Notes: a model not told the origin generated them from the letters alone. Counted from the stretch's first letter, positions 28,291 through 37,175 are shown. The stretch: 64,000 nt of DNA from Formosa agariphila KMM 3901 (GCF_000723205.1 NZ_HG315671.1:3360001-3424000), one strand, 5' to 3'. A program made the numbers and translations.

Positions 28291-28449
28291 TTCTAAACAA
28301 ATAATAGTCAATGGATACCATCTCGGCTGCGCTCGATGTGACATAATCATGAAAACAGCATTAACTAACGGATCCTAAAAACCTATATATAAAACAACAT
28401 AACTACCCTATTTAAACAGAAAAACAGTATTATAATTACGCATCAAAGC

Positions 28450-28500
28450 CATAGATAGTGTATAGATGAAGTATAGATAGTGTATTGTTAGTGTATAGAT
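28450..28500. repeat. Short degenerate tandem repeat
   Basis: GTATAGAT occurs three times, with related TATAGATAGTG and GTATTGTTAGTG forms, within about 50 bp. There is no coding frame through it and no known function. Confidence 0.6.
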
Positions 28501-28544
28501 TCAATACCAATAGTGATAAAAAAACCTTGACTTAAAAAACAACA

Positions 28545-28868
28545 TTACAAAAATCTCTTAAAAGAAAACAAAGGCCTTGACTTTAAATAGTTGAGGTCTT
28601 TTTCGTTTGTATACGCTTCACGTTCAAAGGAAATATTGTTGTAAGCCGAATTCCAATTTTTAAATTGATATAATCGAAACAAAAACTCGATACCATACCA
28701 TATATAAAATGGTAAAATAAGTAATTCTAATTGCTGCTTTAAATGAATTCGTTCGTGGTTGATCAACACAACATTACGTTTTAATTTAGAATCTCGCAAA
28801 AACACAAACGGATATAAGGTAATGCCTTGGTAACCTTTTGGAGTAATATATTTTGAAATTAAAATCAT
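28545..28868 (-). CDS. Small membrane-associated protein with HExxH motif
   Basis: A 107-aa protein. An HERIH motif (HExxH, about residues 38-42) within VVLINHERIHLKQQLELLIL is followed by a hydrophobic helix (LILPFYIWYGIEFLFRLYQF, about 49-68) and a conserved AYNNISFEREAY segment. The HExxH plus a downstream Glu-rich ERE pattern resembles the core of zinc metallopeptidases, although the protein is far smaller than any characterised peptidase. Such proteins recur in flavobacterial genomes as hypothetical proteins. A truncated copy of its 3' end lies at 26949-27035. It is divergent from the DUF5522 gene. Confidence 0.7.
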   Translation of the reverse strand: MILISKYITPKGYQGITLYPFVFLRDSKLKRNVVLINHERIHLKQQLELLILPFYIWYGIEFLFRLYQFKNWNSAYNNISFEREAYTNEKDLNYLKSRPLFSFKRFL

Positions 28869-28903
28869 ATTTAAACACTTTCAAAAACCAATCCAAATTA
28901 CAT

Positions 28904-28911
28904 TATCTTTG
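28904..28911 (+). promoter_or_regulatory. -7 box before the DUF5522 gene
   Basis: TATCTTTG matches TAnnTTTG and ends only 6 bp before the ATG at 28918. If used, the transcript would start at or beside the start codon (leaderless). Confidence 0.45.
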
Positions 28912-28917
28912 TAAAAG

Positions 28918-29082
28918 ATGAAAAAAATAATACCTTTAGAAGAAGGCGACTACTATTTAACTCCAGAAGGATATCGCTGTTTTACCGAGAAATATCACTT
29001 AAAAAGAGGTTACTGTTGTAAAAGTGGTTGCAGACATTGCCCTTATGGTTACGACAAGAAAACCGATACTTTTAAAAAGTAA
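28918..29082 (+). CDS. DUF5522-family small Cys-rich protein
   Basis: A 54-aa protein: MKKIIPLEEGDYYLTPEGYR, then CFTEKYHLKRGYCCKSGCRH, then CPYGYDKKTDTFKK. The ordered Gly-Tyr-Arg...HLKRGYCC-x-x-x-C-x-x-CPYGY pattern is that of DUF5522, found across Bacteroidota. The Cys cluster (CC, C, C) suggests metal binding. It has a TATCTTTG box directly upstream. It is divergent from the HERIH gene with 49 bp between them. Confidence 0.85.
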   Translation: MKKIIPLEEGDYYLTPEGYRCFTEKYHLKRGYCCKSGCRHCPYGYDKKTDTFKK

Positions 29083-29100
29083 ATCGGAGTTAAACTTTAA

Positions 29101-29226
29101 TTTAATAAAGGTGAGATTAGTGCTATTGCTGTCCACCTCATCATTGAGGGCATTAAACAGGACGACGTCTTAAATAATATTTTGGTACGATTATTGATTC
29201 TATTACACACGTATCTAGACCATTAA
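29101..29226 (+). pseudogene. Possible gene fragment (38-codon open frame without start)
   Basis: Directly after an in-frame stop the plus strand reads KGEISAIAVHLIIEGIKQDD and then VLNNILVRLLILLHTYLDH before a stop at 29224-29226. Composition looks like an amphipathic helical protein rather than random A/T-rich sequence. There is no ATG, and no family was recognised. It could be the 3' remnant of a lost gene or chance. Confidence 0.25.
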
Positions 29227-29315
29227 ATATACATTAGAGATTGAATCTATTTTTAAAGGCATATTTTTACAAATATGATTTATGGAAACTTAATCCTTAC
29301 TAATAAACTAAACAT

Positions 29316-29870
29316 ATGAAAAGACTCTTAAAATTTACACCTGTTTTAATCTTGCTTCTTATAGTAAGTGCCTGTAGTTCTATAAAAGTAGCTTCAGATT
29401 ACGAAAAAGGAACTACGTTCGAACAATACAAAACCTATGCTTTTTATAAAACTGGGATTGATAAGGCTGAAATTAGTGACTTAGATAAAAAACGTATTCT
29501 ACGAGCTATAGAAACAGAAATGACTAATAAAGGTTTTGTGAAATCTGAAAATCCAGACATATTAATAAGTATCTTTACTAAAGCTAGAGAAGAAATAAAC
29601 ATATACAATAATAACAATATGGGCTGGGGTCCTTATGGTTATGGTTGGGGATGGAGTCCGTATTATTACAACAATTTTAATAACACCTCTGTAACAAGCT
29701 CTACCGAAGGCACATTATTTATAGACCTTATAGATGCTAGCAAAAAAGAATTAGTTTGGCAAGGTGTGGGTTCTGGTTATTTAACCGAAAACATGAATAA
29801 AAAAGAAGAACGTATAAATGAGTTCGTGGGTAAAATTTTAGAAAATTATCCGCCTGAGCTTAAAAAATAA
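29316..29870 (+). CDS. DUF4136 lipoprotein
   Basis: A 184-aa lipoprotein: hydrophobic residues 8-18, lipobox VSAC with Cys20, then SSIKVASDYEKGTTFEQYKT followed by YAFY, the characteristic DUF4136 opening. A central Gly/Trp/Tyr/Asn-rich loop (NNNMGWGPYGYGWGWSPYYY, about 99-118) precedes a conserved GTLFIDLIDASKKELVWQG strand pair. The function of the domain is unknown; location is probably the outer-membrane inner leaflet. It stands alone and ends at a hairpin terminator at 29900-29927. Confidence 0.88.
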   Translation: MKRLLKFTPVLILLLIVSACSSIKVASDYEKGTTFEQYKTYAFYKTGIDKAEISDLDKKRILRAIETEMTNKGFVKSENPDILISIFTKAREEINIYNNNNMGWGPYGYGWGWSPYYYNNFNNTSVTSSTEGTLFIDLIDASKKELVWQGVGSGYLTENMNKKEERINEFVGKILENYPPELKK

Positions 29871-29899
29871 TATTTTCCCTGAAAAAGAAAATTAGTGCT

Positions 29900-29927
29900 G
29901 GGAACCTAGAAATGGGTTCCTTTTTTT
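29900..29927 (+). terminator. Terminator after the DUF4136 gene
   Basis: GGAACC (29901-29906) pairs with GGTTCC (29915-29920), and seven T residues follow. It is 30 bp past the stop codon. Confidence 0.85.
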
Positions 29928-30045
29928 GTTTCTAAAAATACATTAGTATGCAAAATATCAGATTTACTTTTATCCTCATTAACTGTAAGCTGACATAGGT
30001 TCTAAAAGTATTCGTGATGTAAAACTCCTCTATTTTTAATTATGT

Positions 30046-30804
30046 TTAAACTGTTTTATACTTGCTTAAAACTTCCTTTGTAAAATTACTTAAAACTAAA
30101 GTTCCACTAATTTTCGCACGCTCTAACAGTAATTTGTCCCAGTGATTGGTGTTATGCCACATTACTGTTTTCATGGCTTTTACAGCTTCAGGATTATAGG
30201 TTCTTAACTTATTAACTAAAGTATCTACTTCCGCATTTAATTCAGATTGTGTTTCAAAAACTTGAGCATATAATCCTTTATTCTCTGCCCATGTTGCACT
30301 ATAAAACTGTTCCGCATTCACAGTCAGTTCAGACATTGCTGAAATTCCTATTTTACGACTAACCGCAGGTTCTATAACAAACGGGCCAATCCCGATGCTT
30401 AATTCACTTAATTTAATAGATGCATACTGCGTTGCTAAACAATAATCGGCTGCAGCTGCTAGCCCCACACCACCTCCAACAGTTTTACCTTGAACTTTAC
30501 AAATTATAAACTTGCAACATTTACGCATGGCGTTTATTACTTTCGCAAACCCTGAAAAGAATAACGCACCTTGCGCCTCAGTTTCAATTGTAATAAGCTC
30601 ATCGAAACTAGCTCCAGCACAAAACGTTCTATCTCCAGCACTTTGTAAAACTATAACTTGAACAAAACTATTTTCAGCTGCCAAATTAATTTCTATTTCT
30701 AATTTTAAAAGCAAAGTGCTTGGCAATGCATTATGAGGCGGATTGCTGAATGTAATGGTGCTAACACCATCTAACACGTCTTGATTTACAAAAGAATTTT
30801 CCAT
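30046..30804 (-). CDS. Enoyl-CoA hydratase/isomerase family protein
   Basis: A 252-aa crotonase-fold protein, standard length. FSNPPHNALPSTLLLKLE (about 19-36), FCAGASFDELIT (about 61-72, CoA-binding and first oxyanion-hole segment) and VQGKTVGGGVGLAAAADYCL (about 103-122, second oxyanion segment) are all present. Of the two catalytic Glu positions of classical hydratases, the first is not obvious (the GGGVGLAAAADY segment has no Glu) and the second site reads SELSIGIGP, so the reaction could be isomerase or another crotonase activity. Divergent from the rhodanese gene. Confidence 0.85.
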   Translation of the reverse strand: MENSFVNQDVLDGVSTITFSNPPHNALPSTLLLKLEIEINLAAENSFVQVIVLQSAGDRTFCAGASFDELITIETEAQGALFFSGFAKVINAMRKCCKFIICKVQGKTVGGGVGLAAAADYCLATQYASIKLSELSIGIGPFVIEPAVSRKIGISAMSELTVNAEQFYSATWAENKGLYAQVFETQSELNAEVDTLVNKLRTYNPEAVKAMKTVMWHNTNHWDKLLLERAKISGTLVLSNFTKEVLSKYKTV

Positions 30805-30910
30805 TTTTTATTAGCCTAAATATTGAATATCGAAGATACAGATTTTTTTAAGTTGCTACTTGTAATGCTTTCATTTTCCTAAGAAAACTCGTATTTTTAT
30901 AAAAAAGGAT

Positions 30911-31216
30911 ATGGGATTACTAGATTATTTATTCAGAAAACAAAAACGTGATATTGAATATTTCAAGTCTAGAGGTGCCATTATTTTAGATGTTCGTACT
31001 AAAAAAGAGTATAATAAAGGGCATATTATTGGTTCAGAAAATATTCCTATTAAAGATTTACATTTAAAAATTTCCGAACTAAAATCTACTCAAAAACCTT
31101 TTATAGTTTGTTGTGCAAGTGGTGTTAGATCGGCTAAAGCTGTAAAATCTTTATTAATAAATGGTATTGAAGCTACCAACGGCGGAAGTTACCAAACCTT
31201 AAAAAGGTTACTATAA
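30911..31216 (+). CDS. Single-domain rhodanese-like protein
   Basis: A 101-aa cytoplasmic protein consisting of one rhodanese domain. The strand GAIILDVRTKKEYNKGHIIG (residues 23-42), the NIPIKDL segment and the active-site loop CCASGVRS (about 68-75) are typical; the catalytic cysteine is one of the CC pair, in the C-x-S-G-x-R arrangement. It would transfer or carry persulfide sulfur; the partner is unknown. It overlaps by 6 bp at the 3' end with the convergent DUF4230 gene. Confidence 0.92.
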   Translation: MGLLDYLFRKQKRDIEYFKSRGAIILDVRTKKEYNKGHIIGSENIPIKDLHLKISELKSTQKPFIVCCASGVRSAKAVKSLLINGIEATNGGSYQTLKRLL

Positions 31217-31825
31217 TTTTATATTCTCAAACGTATCTTCAGTAGTAATTGGCGTATTATTATACTGCAAAGTCCACCCCATAGAATTGGTTAAAACGTA
31301 GAACTTTGCCAATTCACTAATTAATCTGTTTTTCGAATTTTTCTTAAAATCTGAAGCTTCCACTTTTTTCATAAGTGATGCTTTTACTTTATTCTTAATC
31401 TTATTATAATCCTTAGCTTCAAACTGATTTAAAAAGTCGGCCTGAATATCATAATACTCGAATTCTGGACTAATTTTAATCTCTTCTTTAGGAATATAAG
31501 TAATGTTGAGAACTTTATTCACCTCATCAATATCGTAAGTAATTTGACTTAAATCGTAAGCTATAGTAACGTCGGCATTTACAACCACCAAGGCTTTTTT
31601 CTCGGCAGTAACCAAATACGGAAATACATCTCTAGAATCTTTATACGAAAATACTTCGCTAAAATGACCTTCGGTAACGACCAATTTACCCACATTTTTT
31701 ATCTGCTCCTGAATTAACATAGAGTTTTCAATAAGCTGGGCATCGTCTGCTTTCTTTTCATTACAATACCTAAGCGTAAAGAATAGTACAATTGCAATTA
31801 GAACTCCGAAAGTTATATTTTTCAT
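31211..31825 (-). CDS. DUF4230 membrane-anchored protein
   Basis: A 204-aa protein with one N-terminal membrane helix (ITFGVLIAIVLFFTLRYC, about 4-21) and a periplasmic domain. The order KLVVTEGHFSEVFSYKD (about 52-68), KKALVVVNADVTIAYDLSQI, VLNITYIPKEEIKISPEFEY (about 107-126) and a Lys-rich helix is that of DUF4230. Its function is not established. It is convergent with the rhodanese gene with a 6-bp overlap of 3' ends. Confidence 0.88.
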   Translation of the reverse strand: MKNITFGVLIAIVLFFTLRYCNEKKADDAQLIENSMLIQEQIKNVGKLVVTEGHFSEVFSYKDSRDVFPYLVTAEKKALVVVNADVTIAYDLSQITYDIDEVNKVLNITYIPKEEIKISPEFEYYDIQADFLNQFEAKDYNKIKNKVKASLMKKVEASDFKKNSKNRLISELAKFYVLTNSMGWTLQYNNTPITTEDTFENIKL

Positions 31826-31887
31826 TAATTTAATTTTTAATGAAAGGTATAAAATATGTTTCTTAACCCGTCGTTTTTAAACATAAA

Positions 31888-31942
31888 AAAAGCATCAATT
31901 TCCTACTCACATACAAGATGCCTTTCTGAGATTGATGCTTTT
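31888..31942 (-). terminator. Hairpin before the DUF4230 gene, likely terminator of the GSCFA gene
   Basis: AAAAGCATCAAT (31888-31899) pairs perfectly with ATTGATGCTTTT (31931-31942) around a 31-nt loop, with A and T runs on the two sides. It lies 120 bp beyond the stop of the minus-strand GSCFA gene. Confidence 0.6.
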
Positions 31943-32062
31943 AACAGATTGATTAATAGCAAGGCTAAAATAATTTTTTTTTAAATATTTAACGATTTTT
32001 TTAGATGACTAACATTAATATTAGTCATAAAGCTTTATAAATGAATTAATTAAAATAATTTC

Positions 32063-33025
32063 TTACAAAGAGAAAGAAACACCTTCTATTTCCCGTTTTA
32101 CTGCTGTAATTCTCGCATGCAAATCTTTAAGAAATTTCTGATGTTGAACAGAGGAAGCATTTATAGGTTTATGATGTAATCCGTTTTGAATGATTTGCAC
32201 CTCTTTCATTAACGACGTTGTAGTAGATGATAACCATGACGCTTTAAACTTGTCCCAAATATAATCGATAGCAACTTGATTCGGATGAATTAAATCGGAT
32301 GCATAAAAGCGATAATCTCGAAGTTCGTCCATCATAATTTCATACGAAGGAAAATAATAAAGCTGATGTTTTTTATTAATCTCTACAAGTTGATGAATTG
32401 CTGAAATAAGATGGGATTTACTTCGGGTATTCTCCACCATACCATCTTTAGTATGACGAATAGGTGAAACCGTAAAAATAACATTCGCTTTCGGGTTTAC
32501 TGCTGCAATTTCATCCAACATATGTTGTAACGATTCTAAGATCTCAACACTACTAAGTAACTCTTTTTTAAATGCCTTTTGTGGGACTTTATGGCAGTTA
32601 GCGACAATAGTGTTAGATTCTAAGTGCCGATATACCCATGCTGTTCCTAATGTAATAACAATATGAGTTGCACTTTCTAAATAGTGCTTGGTATGTTGTA
32701 ATGCTACATTTAATCCGTTTAAAACTTCTGTCTTGTCAATTCCGCTTAATTTGGAATGCGCCTGATAACAGTGCCAAAGTTCATTCTGAAGAAATAAGTC
32801 ATCTTCGGTATATACTTTACCCTTTATAGCATGTGTTATTAAGTGTTCTATAGCCTTTGGCTGAAACAAAACACCAAAGGGATTTTGAAGGTTTTTAAAT
32901 TTAAAAAAATCGAACTTTTGCCCAATATTTTCTACAAAACAAGACCCCAATAACAACACTTTAGACTGATAATCGATTTGATTTTCGGTTTGTTGTTGTA
33001 TTGGGATCTCGGTAAAAAATTTCAT
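32063..33025 (-). CDS. GSCFA-domain protein
   Basis: A 320-aa cytoplasmic protein. The name-giving motif LLGSCFVENIGQKF is at about 29-42. Downstream are NPFGVLFQPKAIEHLI, ITLGTAWVYRH (about 124-134), VIFTVSPIRHTKDGM (about 203-217) and a closing DLIHPNQVAIDYIWDKF, which together resemble SGNH/GDSL-type hydrolases with Ser in GSC and Asp-His in DLIH. The natural substrate is unknown. It directly follows alaS (3-bp gap) and is surely co-transcribed with it. Confidence 0.92.
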   Translation of the reverse strand: MKFFTEIPIQQQTENQIDYQSKVLLLGSCFVENIGQKFDFFKFKNLQNPFGVLFQPKAIEHLITHAIKGKVYTEDDLFLQNELWHCYQAHSKLSGIDKTEVLNGLNVALQHTKHYLESATHIVITLGTAWVYRHLESNTIVANCHKVPQKAFKKELLSSVEILESLQHMLDEIAAVNPKANVIFTVSPIRHTKDGMVENTRSKSHLISAIHQLVEINKKHQLYYFPSYEIMMDELRDYRFYASDLIHPNQVAIDYIWDKFKASWLSSTTTSLMKEVQIIQNGLHHKPINASSVQHQKFLKDLHARITAVKREIEGVSFSL

Positions 33026-33028
33026 AGG

Positions 33029-35647
33029 TTAGGCCTTTACGACATAATTTTTGGCAGCTTCTAATGCTTCTGGTATACCTTCTGGTTTTTTACCTCCGGC
33101 TGTAGCAAAAAACGGCTGACCTCCGCCGCCTCCTTGTATATATTTTCCTAATTCGCGAACCACTTGTCCTGCGTTTAATTTATGTGTTTCTACTAAGTCT
33201 TTAGAGATGTAACAAGACAATAGTGCTTTACCATTTTGTTCTGTTCCAAAAACTAAGAAAGCATTATCTAAATTGCTCCCTAACTCGAAAGACAAGTCTT
33301 TAATTCCAGCTGCATCTAAATCGACTTGCTTTGCTAAAAACTGAATTCCGTCTATGGTTTCAATTTCATTTTTAAGTTCGCCTTTTACGTTTTTAGCTTT
33401 TTCTTTTAAAAGTGCTTCTACTTGCTTTTTTAAATTTGAATTTTCATCTTGTAAACTTTGCAATGCTTTAACAGGATCCTGAGCATTGTTAAGCAATTCT
33501 TTCACTTCAAAATAAATCTTACTACTATCTGTGTAAAATTCTCTAACAGCATCGTTGGTAATAGCTTCAATTCTACGAATTCCTGACGCTACAGCACTTT
33601 CTGACTTGATTTTAAAGTGCCAAATCTCTGATGTATTTTGCACGTGAGTTCCGCCACACAATTCAATAGATTTACCAAAACGAATTGCACGAACTGTATC
33701 GCCGTATTTTTCGCCAAACAATGCCATGGCACCTTCGTCTATTGCTTTTTGCATTGGTATATTACGTTGCTCTTGTAATGGTAATTTCCCTTCAATACGT
33801 GCGTTTACGAAATCTTCTATATCTTGTAATTGCTCGTTAGTTACTTTAGAAAAGTGAGAAAAATCGAAACGTAAATGTTTAGAATGCACAGCAGACCCCT
33901 TTTGTTCTACATGCTCTCCTAAAATTTCGCGTAATGCTTGGTGTAATAAGTGCGTTGCCGTATGGTTACAAGAGGTTCTGTAACGTTGTGTTTCATCTAC
34001 ACCTGCCTTTAACACATTATTTAGATCTTCTGGAAGTTCTTTTACTAAATGATATACAACGTTGTTCTCTTTTTTAGTATCTAAAATATAGGTAACGTTT
34101 CCGTTAGCCGATTCAATATAACCTTTATCCCCCACTTGTCCTCCACCTTCTGGGTAGAATGGCGTTAAATTGAAAACAAGTTGATACATGGTCCCTTCTT
34201 TTTTCGAGACTACCTTTCTATAACGTGTAATTTTAACCGGTGTTACCAAGGTATCGTAACCTACAAATTCCTGAATATCGTCTTCTATTAAAACAGTCCA
34301 ATCGTCTGTAGACATTTCACTAGCCGATCTCGATCTTGATTTTTGTTTTTCCATAGCGGTATGAAAACCAGCTTCGTCCAATTCTAACCCTTTTTCACGA
34401 AGGATTAAAGACGTTAAATCGATTGGAAAACCATACGTATCGTATAATTCGAATGCTTTTTCTCCAGAAACAACTGTATCCGAAGTATGCTCTATTACAC
34501 CATTTAGGAGTACTAGACCTTGATCTAATGTTCTTAAGAAAGACATTTCTTCCTCTTTTATAACATTCTGAATCAGTTGTTTTTGGGATTTTAATTCTGG
34601 AAATGCCTCCCCCATTTTATTACTAAGTACATTTACTAATCTATAAATAAATGGCTCTTTCTGATCTAAGAATGTAAAACTGTAACGTACGGCTCGACGT
34701 AATATTCTACGAATAACATATCCTGCACCTGTATTACTTGGCAATTGTCCATCGGCAATAGAAAATGCTACAGCACGTACGTGATCAGAAATTACACGAA
34801 TGGCAACATCTACCTTTTCATCCTTACCATATTCTGTTTTAGAAATGGTTTCTATTTCACGAATAATTGGTGTAAATACATCGGTATCGTAATTAGATTG
34901 CACACCTTGCATAACCATACACAAACGCTCGAAGCCCATACCTGTATCAATATGTTTATTAGGAAGCATTTCTAAACTTCCGTTGGCCTTACGATTGTAT
35001 TGCATGAATACTAAATTCCAAATCTCTACCACTTGTGGATGATCTTCGTTTACTAATGATTTCCCATCTACTTTAGCTTTTTCTTCAGCCGAACGAATGT
35101 CTACATGGATTTCACTACATGGTCCGCAAGGACCTTGATCGCCCATTTCCCAGAAATTATCTTTCTTGTTCCCCTTTAATATGCGGTCTTCAGGCACAAT
35201 TTCTTTCCAAAAATCGTAAGCCTCCTGATCCATAGGAGTACCATCTTCTTCATCACCTTCAAAAACAGTAACATACAATATGTCTTTATCTATGCCATAA
35301 ACATCGGTTAATAACTCCCAACACCATGCAATAGCTTCTTTTTTAAAGTAATCTCCAAAACTCCAGTTTCCAAGCATCTCAAACAGCGTGTGATGATACG
35401 TATCATACCCTACCTCTTCCAAATCGTTATGTTTACCAGAAACACGTAAACATTTTTGAGAATCGGTTAAACGCGTATTTGGTGGTTTTGCTTGCCCCAA
35501 AAAGTATTCTTTAAACGGTGCCATTCCAGAGTTAACAAACATTAACGTAGGATCGTTCTTTAAAACCATTGGTGCAGACGGCACAATAGTATGACCTTTA
35601 CTTTTGAAAAATTCTAAATATTTAGAGCGAATGTCTTGAGATTTCAT
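33029..35647 (-). CDS. alaS: Alanyl-tRNA synthetase
   Basis: An 872-aa enzyme, standard length, that charges tRNA-Ala. The N-terminal catalytic domain (1-~440) has [35 protein letters not shown], and the GxGPCSEI-type segment [14 protein letters not shown]. The editing domain has the zinc-binding set HTATHLLH (about 562-569) and CGGTH (about 665-669). The C-terminal oligomerisation domain ends in [19 protein letters not shown]. No lesions were seen. A TATATTTG box lies about 66 bp upstream. The operon continues into the GSCFA gene. Confidence 0.98.
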   Translation of the reverse strand: MKSQDIRSKYLEFFKSKGHTIVPSAPMVLKNDPTLMFVNSGMAPFKEYFLGQAKPPNTRLTDSQKCLRVSGKHNDLEEVGYDTYHHTLFEMLGNWSFGDYFKKEAIAWCWELLTDVYGIDKDILYVTVFEGDEEDGTPMDQEAYDFWKEIVPEDRILKGNKKDNFWEMGDQGPCGPCSEIHVDIRSAEEKAKVDGKSLVNEDHPQVVEIWNLVFMQYNRKANGSLEMLPNKHIDTGMGFERLCMVMQGVQSNYDTDVFTPIIREIETISKTEYGKDEKVDVAIRVISDHVRAVAFSIADGQLPSNTGAGYVIRRILRRAVRYSFTFLDQKEPFIYRLVNVLSNKMGEAFPELKSQKQLIQNVIKEEEMSFLRTLDQGLVLLNGVIEHTSDTVVSGEKAFELYDTYGFPIDLTSLILREKGLELDEAGFHTAMEKQKSRSRSASEMSTDDWTVLIEDDIQEFVGYDTLVTPVKITRYRKVVSKKEGTMYQLVFNLTPFYPEGGGQVGDKGYIESANGNVTYILDTKKENNVVYHLVKELPEDLNNVLKAGVDETQRYRTSCNHTATHLLHQALREILGEHVEQKGSAVHSKHLRFDFSHFSKVTNEQLQDIEDFVNARIEGKLPLQEQRNIPMQKAIDEGAMALFGEKYGDTVRAIRFGKSIELCGGTHVQNTSEIWHFKIKSESAVASGIRRIEAITNDAVREFYTDSSKIYFEVKELLNNAQDPVKALQSLQDENSNLKKQVEALLKEKAKNVKGELKNEIETIDGIQFLAKQVDLDAAGIKDLSFELGSNLDNAFLVFGTEQNGKALLSCYISKDLVETHKLNAGQVVRELGKYIQGGGGGQPFFATAGGKKPEGIPEALEAAKNYVVKA

Positions 35648-35712
35648 ATGATATGTAACAAACTGTTATTTTATTGACTACTTTTAAAGAGTCATTTTTC
35701 GATTTTAAAGTG

Positions 35713-35720
35713 CAAATATA
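35713..35720 (-). promoter_or_regulatory. -7 box of the alaS operon
   Basis: The minus strand reads TATATTTG, 65 bp before the alaS start codon. The -33 TTG is not clear. Confidence 0.45.
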
Positions 35721-35874
35721 TTGTTAAATTCAGGTTTGCTTGAAGCTAGAGCTAAATTATTATCATTACTTTTTTAAATTTGTAATGAAAATATTTTAGT
35801 AGGTTTGCTAGAATACCCTAGGTTTAACAAACACGTTTCACCTTTATAATTGCAAAAATAGTATAAATTAAATA

Positions 35875-36846
35875 ATGAGTAAGGTAAAATATTATTATGA
35901 TCCTGAGACGCTTTCCTATCGTAAAATAGAGCGTAAAAAGCGTAAGACGTTTAAGTACATATTAGGATTTATTACGGCTTCAGCCTTATTTGGATTTTTA
36001 ACTGTTTTTGTTACAAGCCATTTTGTTGAATCGCCTAAAGAGAAAGCTCTAAAGCGCGAACTATCGAATATGCAATTGCATTACGATATGTTAAATAAAA
36101 AGATGAATGAAGCTTCTGAAGTTTTAGCGAGTATAGAAGATCGAGACAATAACATTTATCGTATTTATTTTGAAGCAAATCCAATTCCTAAAGAACAGCG
36201 TATTGCTGGTTTTGGAGGAATAAACCGCTATAAAGGTTTAGAAGGTTACGATAACTCTAAACTTATTATTGAAAGCAGTAAAAAATTAGACGTTCTTCAA
36301 AAACAAATTGTAGTACAATCTAAATCTTTAGACGAAATTGCAAAATTAGCAGAAGACAAAGAAAAATTATTAGCTGCAATCCCTGCCATACAGCCTGTTA
36401 ATAATGTAGACTTAACCAGAATAGCTTCGGGATATGGATACAGAACCGATCCTTTCACTAAGGCTCGTAAATTTCATTACGGAATGGATTTTACAGCACC
36501 TCGTGGCACTCCAGTATATGCCACAGGAGATGGAGTTGTAGTTCGTGCCGATAATCACTCTACTGGTTACGGAAATCATATTAGAATAGATCATGGCTAT
36601 GGTTATGTGAGTTTATATGCGCATCTTTACAAATACAATGTGAAGAAAAATCAGAAAGTAGAACGTGGCGATTTAATTGGATTTGTTGGAAGTACAGGAC
36701 GTTCTGAAGCACCGCATTTACATTATGAAATTTTTAAAGACGACGAACGTATTAACCCAACAAATTTCTATTACGGAAGTTTAACTCCAGAAGAATATAA
36801 CAGTCTGCTAGAAAAAGCTTCATTAGAAAATCAATCTTTAGATTAA
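35875..36846 (+). CDS. M23 family metallopeptidase, membrane-anchored
   Basis: A 323-aa cell-wall endopeptidase. A short basic cytoplasmic tail, one membrane helix (ILGFITASALFGFLTVFVTS, about 29-48), a coiled-coil region (about 54-90) and a C-terminal LytM/M23 domain (about 190-300). Zinc ligands are visible: His and Asp in KFHYGMDFTAP (HxxxD), and the second His pair in EAPHLHYEIF. Such proteins trim peptidoglycan or activate it during growth and division. The stop codon overlaps the start of the MerR gene (TAATG), so the two are coupled. Confidence 0.92.
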   Translation: MSKVKYYYDPETLSYRKIERKKRKTFKYILGFITASALFGFLTVFVTSHFVESPKEKALKRELSNMQLHYDMLNKKMNEASEVLASIEDRDNNIYRIYFEANPIPKEQRIAGFGGINRYKGLEGYDNSKLIIESSKKLDVLQKQIVVQSKSLDEIAKLAEDKEKLLAAIPAIQPVNNVDLTRIASGYGYRTDPFTKARKFHYGMDFTAPRGTPVYATGDGVVVRADNHSTGYGNHIRIDHGYGYVSLYAHLYKYNVKKNQKVERGDLIGFVGSTGRSEAPHLHYEIFKDDERINPTNFYYGSLTPEEYNSLLEKASLENQSLD

Positions 36847-37175
36847 TGCATATAGATTTACCAGAAAAACGATATTATGGTATTGGCGAAGTCGCCAAAG
36901 CATTTGGTGTTAATGCCTCTTTAATCCGCTTTTGGGAAAAAGAATTCGATGTGCTTAAGCCTAAAAAAAACGCTAAAGGCAATAGAAAATTTACGCCTGA
37001 AGATATTAAGAATTTAAAATTAATCTATCATTTAGTTAAAGAACGAGGATTTACGCTAGATGGCGCAAAAATCCACTTAAAGGTAGAAAAAAAGAAAACT
37101 TTAACTAACTTTGATATAATAGAAAAATTAGAAGACATAAAAAATCAGCTAATTAGAATTAAAAACCAACTTTAA
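36846..37175 (+). CDS. MerR-family transcriptional regulator (short)
   Basis: A 109-aa protein whose first 75 residues are a MerR winged helix (RYYGIGEVAKAFGVNASLIR, FWEKEFDVLKPKKNAKGNRK, FTPEDIKNLKLIY). It has only a short helical C-terminal tail (about 85-109), giving a dimer helix but no effector domain. It overlaps the M23 gene by one base and precedes lemA by 14 bp. The conserved pairing with an M23 peptidase suggests a cell-envelope regulon, but that is inference. Confidence 0.9.
   Translation: MHIDLPEKRYYGIGEVAKAFGVNASLIRFWEKEFDVLKPKKNAKGNRKFTPEDIKNLKLIYHLVKERGFTLDGAKIHLKVEKKKTLTNFDIIEKLEDIKNQLIRIKNQL

Larger units (their letters stand above)
27110..28360. repeat. REP-like repeat island
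   Basis: About 1.25 kb of mostly non-coding sequence built from recurring units. Palindromic TCTCGACTGCGCTCGA-type elements followed by ATGTGACAT(A/T)A occur at 27118-27151, 27399-27434 (diverged), 27955-27988 and 28318-28354. The inverse form TCGAGCGCAGTCGAG is at about 27331-27346. Three copies of a 73-bp repeat lie between them. Segments 27110-27350 and 27950-28120 align over most of their length (shared pieces: ATAGCT, ATACATTTAC, CTCAAGTA, ACTTGTCAGTTCGAGC), pointing to tandem duplication. A GIY-YIG gene sits in the middle. Confidence 0.75.
27901..28544. other. Gap of 644 bp right of the GIY-YIG gene
   Basis: No intact gene. It holds a palindromic unit (27955-27988), the third 73-bp repeat (28109-28181), a GIY-YIG gene remnant (28231-28290), another palindromic unit (28318-28354) and a short TATAGATAGTG-type tandem repeat (28450-28500). 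Confidence 0.7.

Noticed and set aside
27459-28304. Open frames on both strands around 27460-27660 and 28107-28304 that start MSVRALVKSNLRNC
   Set aside because: They are translations of the 73-bp repeat itself; the two share their first half only because the DNA repeat is shared, and their second halves differ. No evidence of a protein.
27110-28360. CRISPR array in the repeat island
   Set aside because: Repeats are 73 bp, irregularly spaced and partly palindromic, with no regular spacers and no cas genes nearby.
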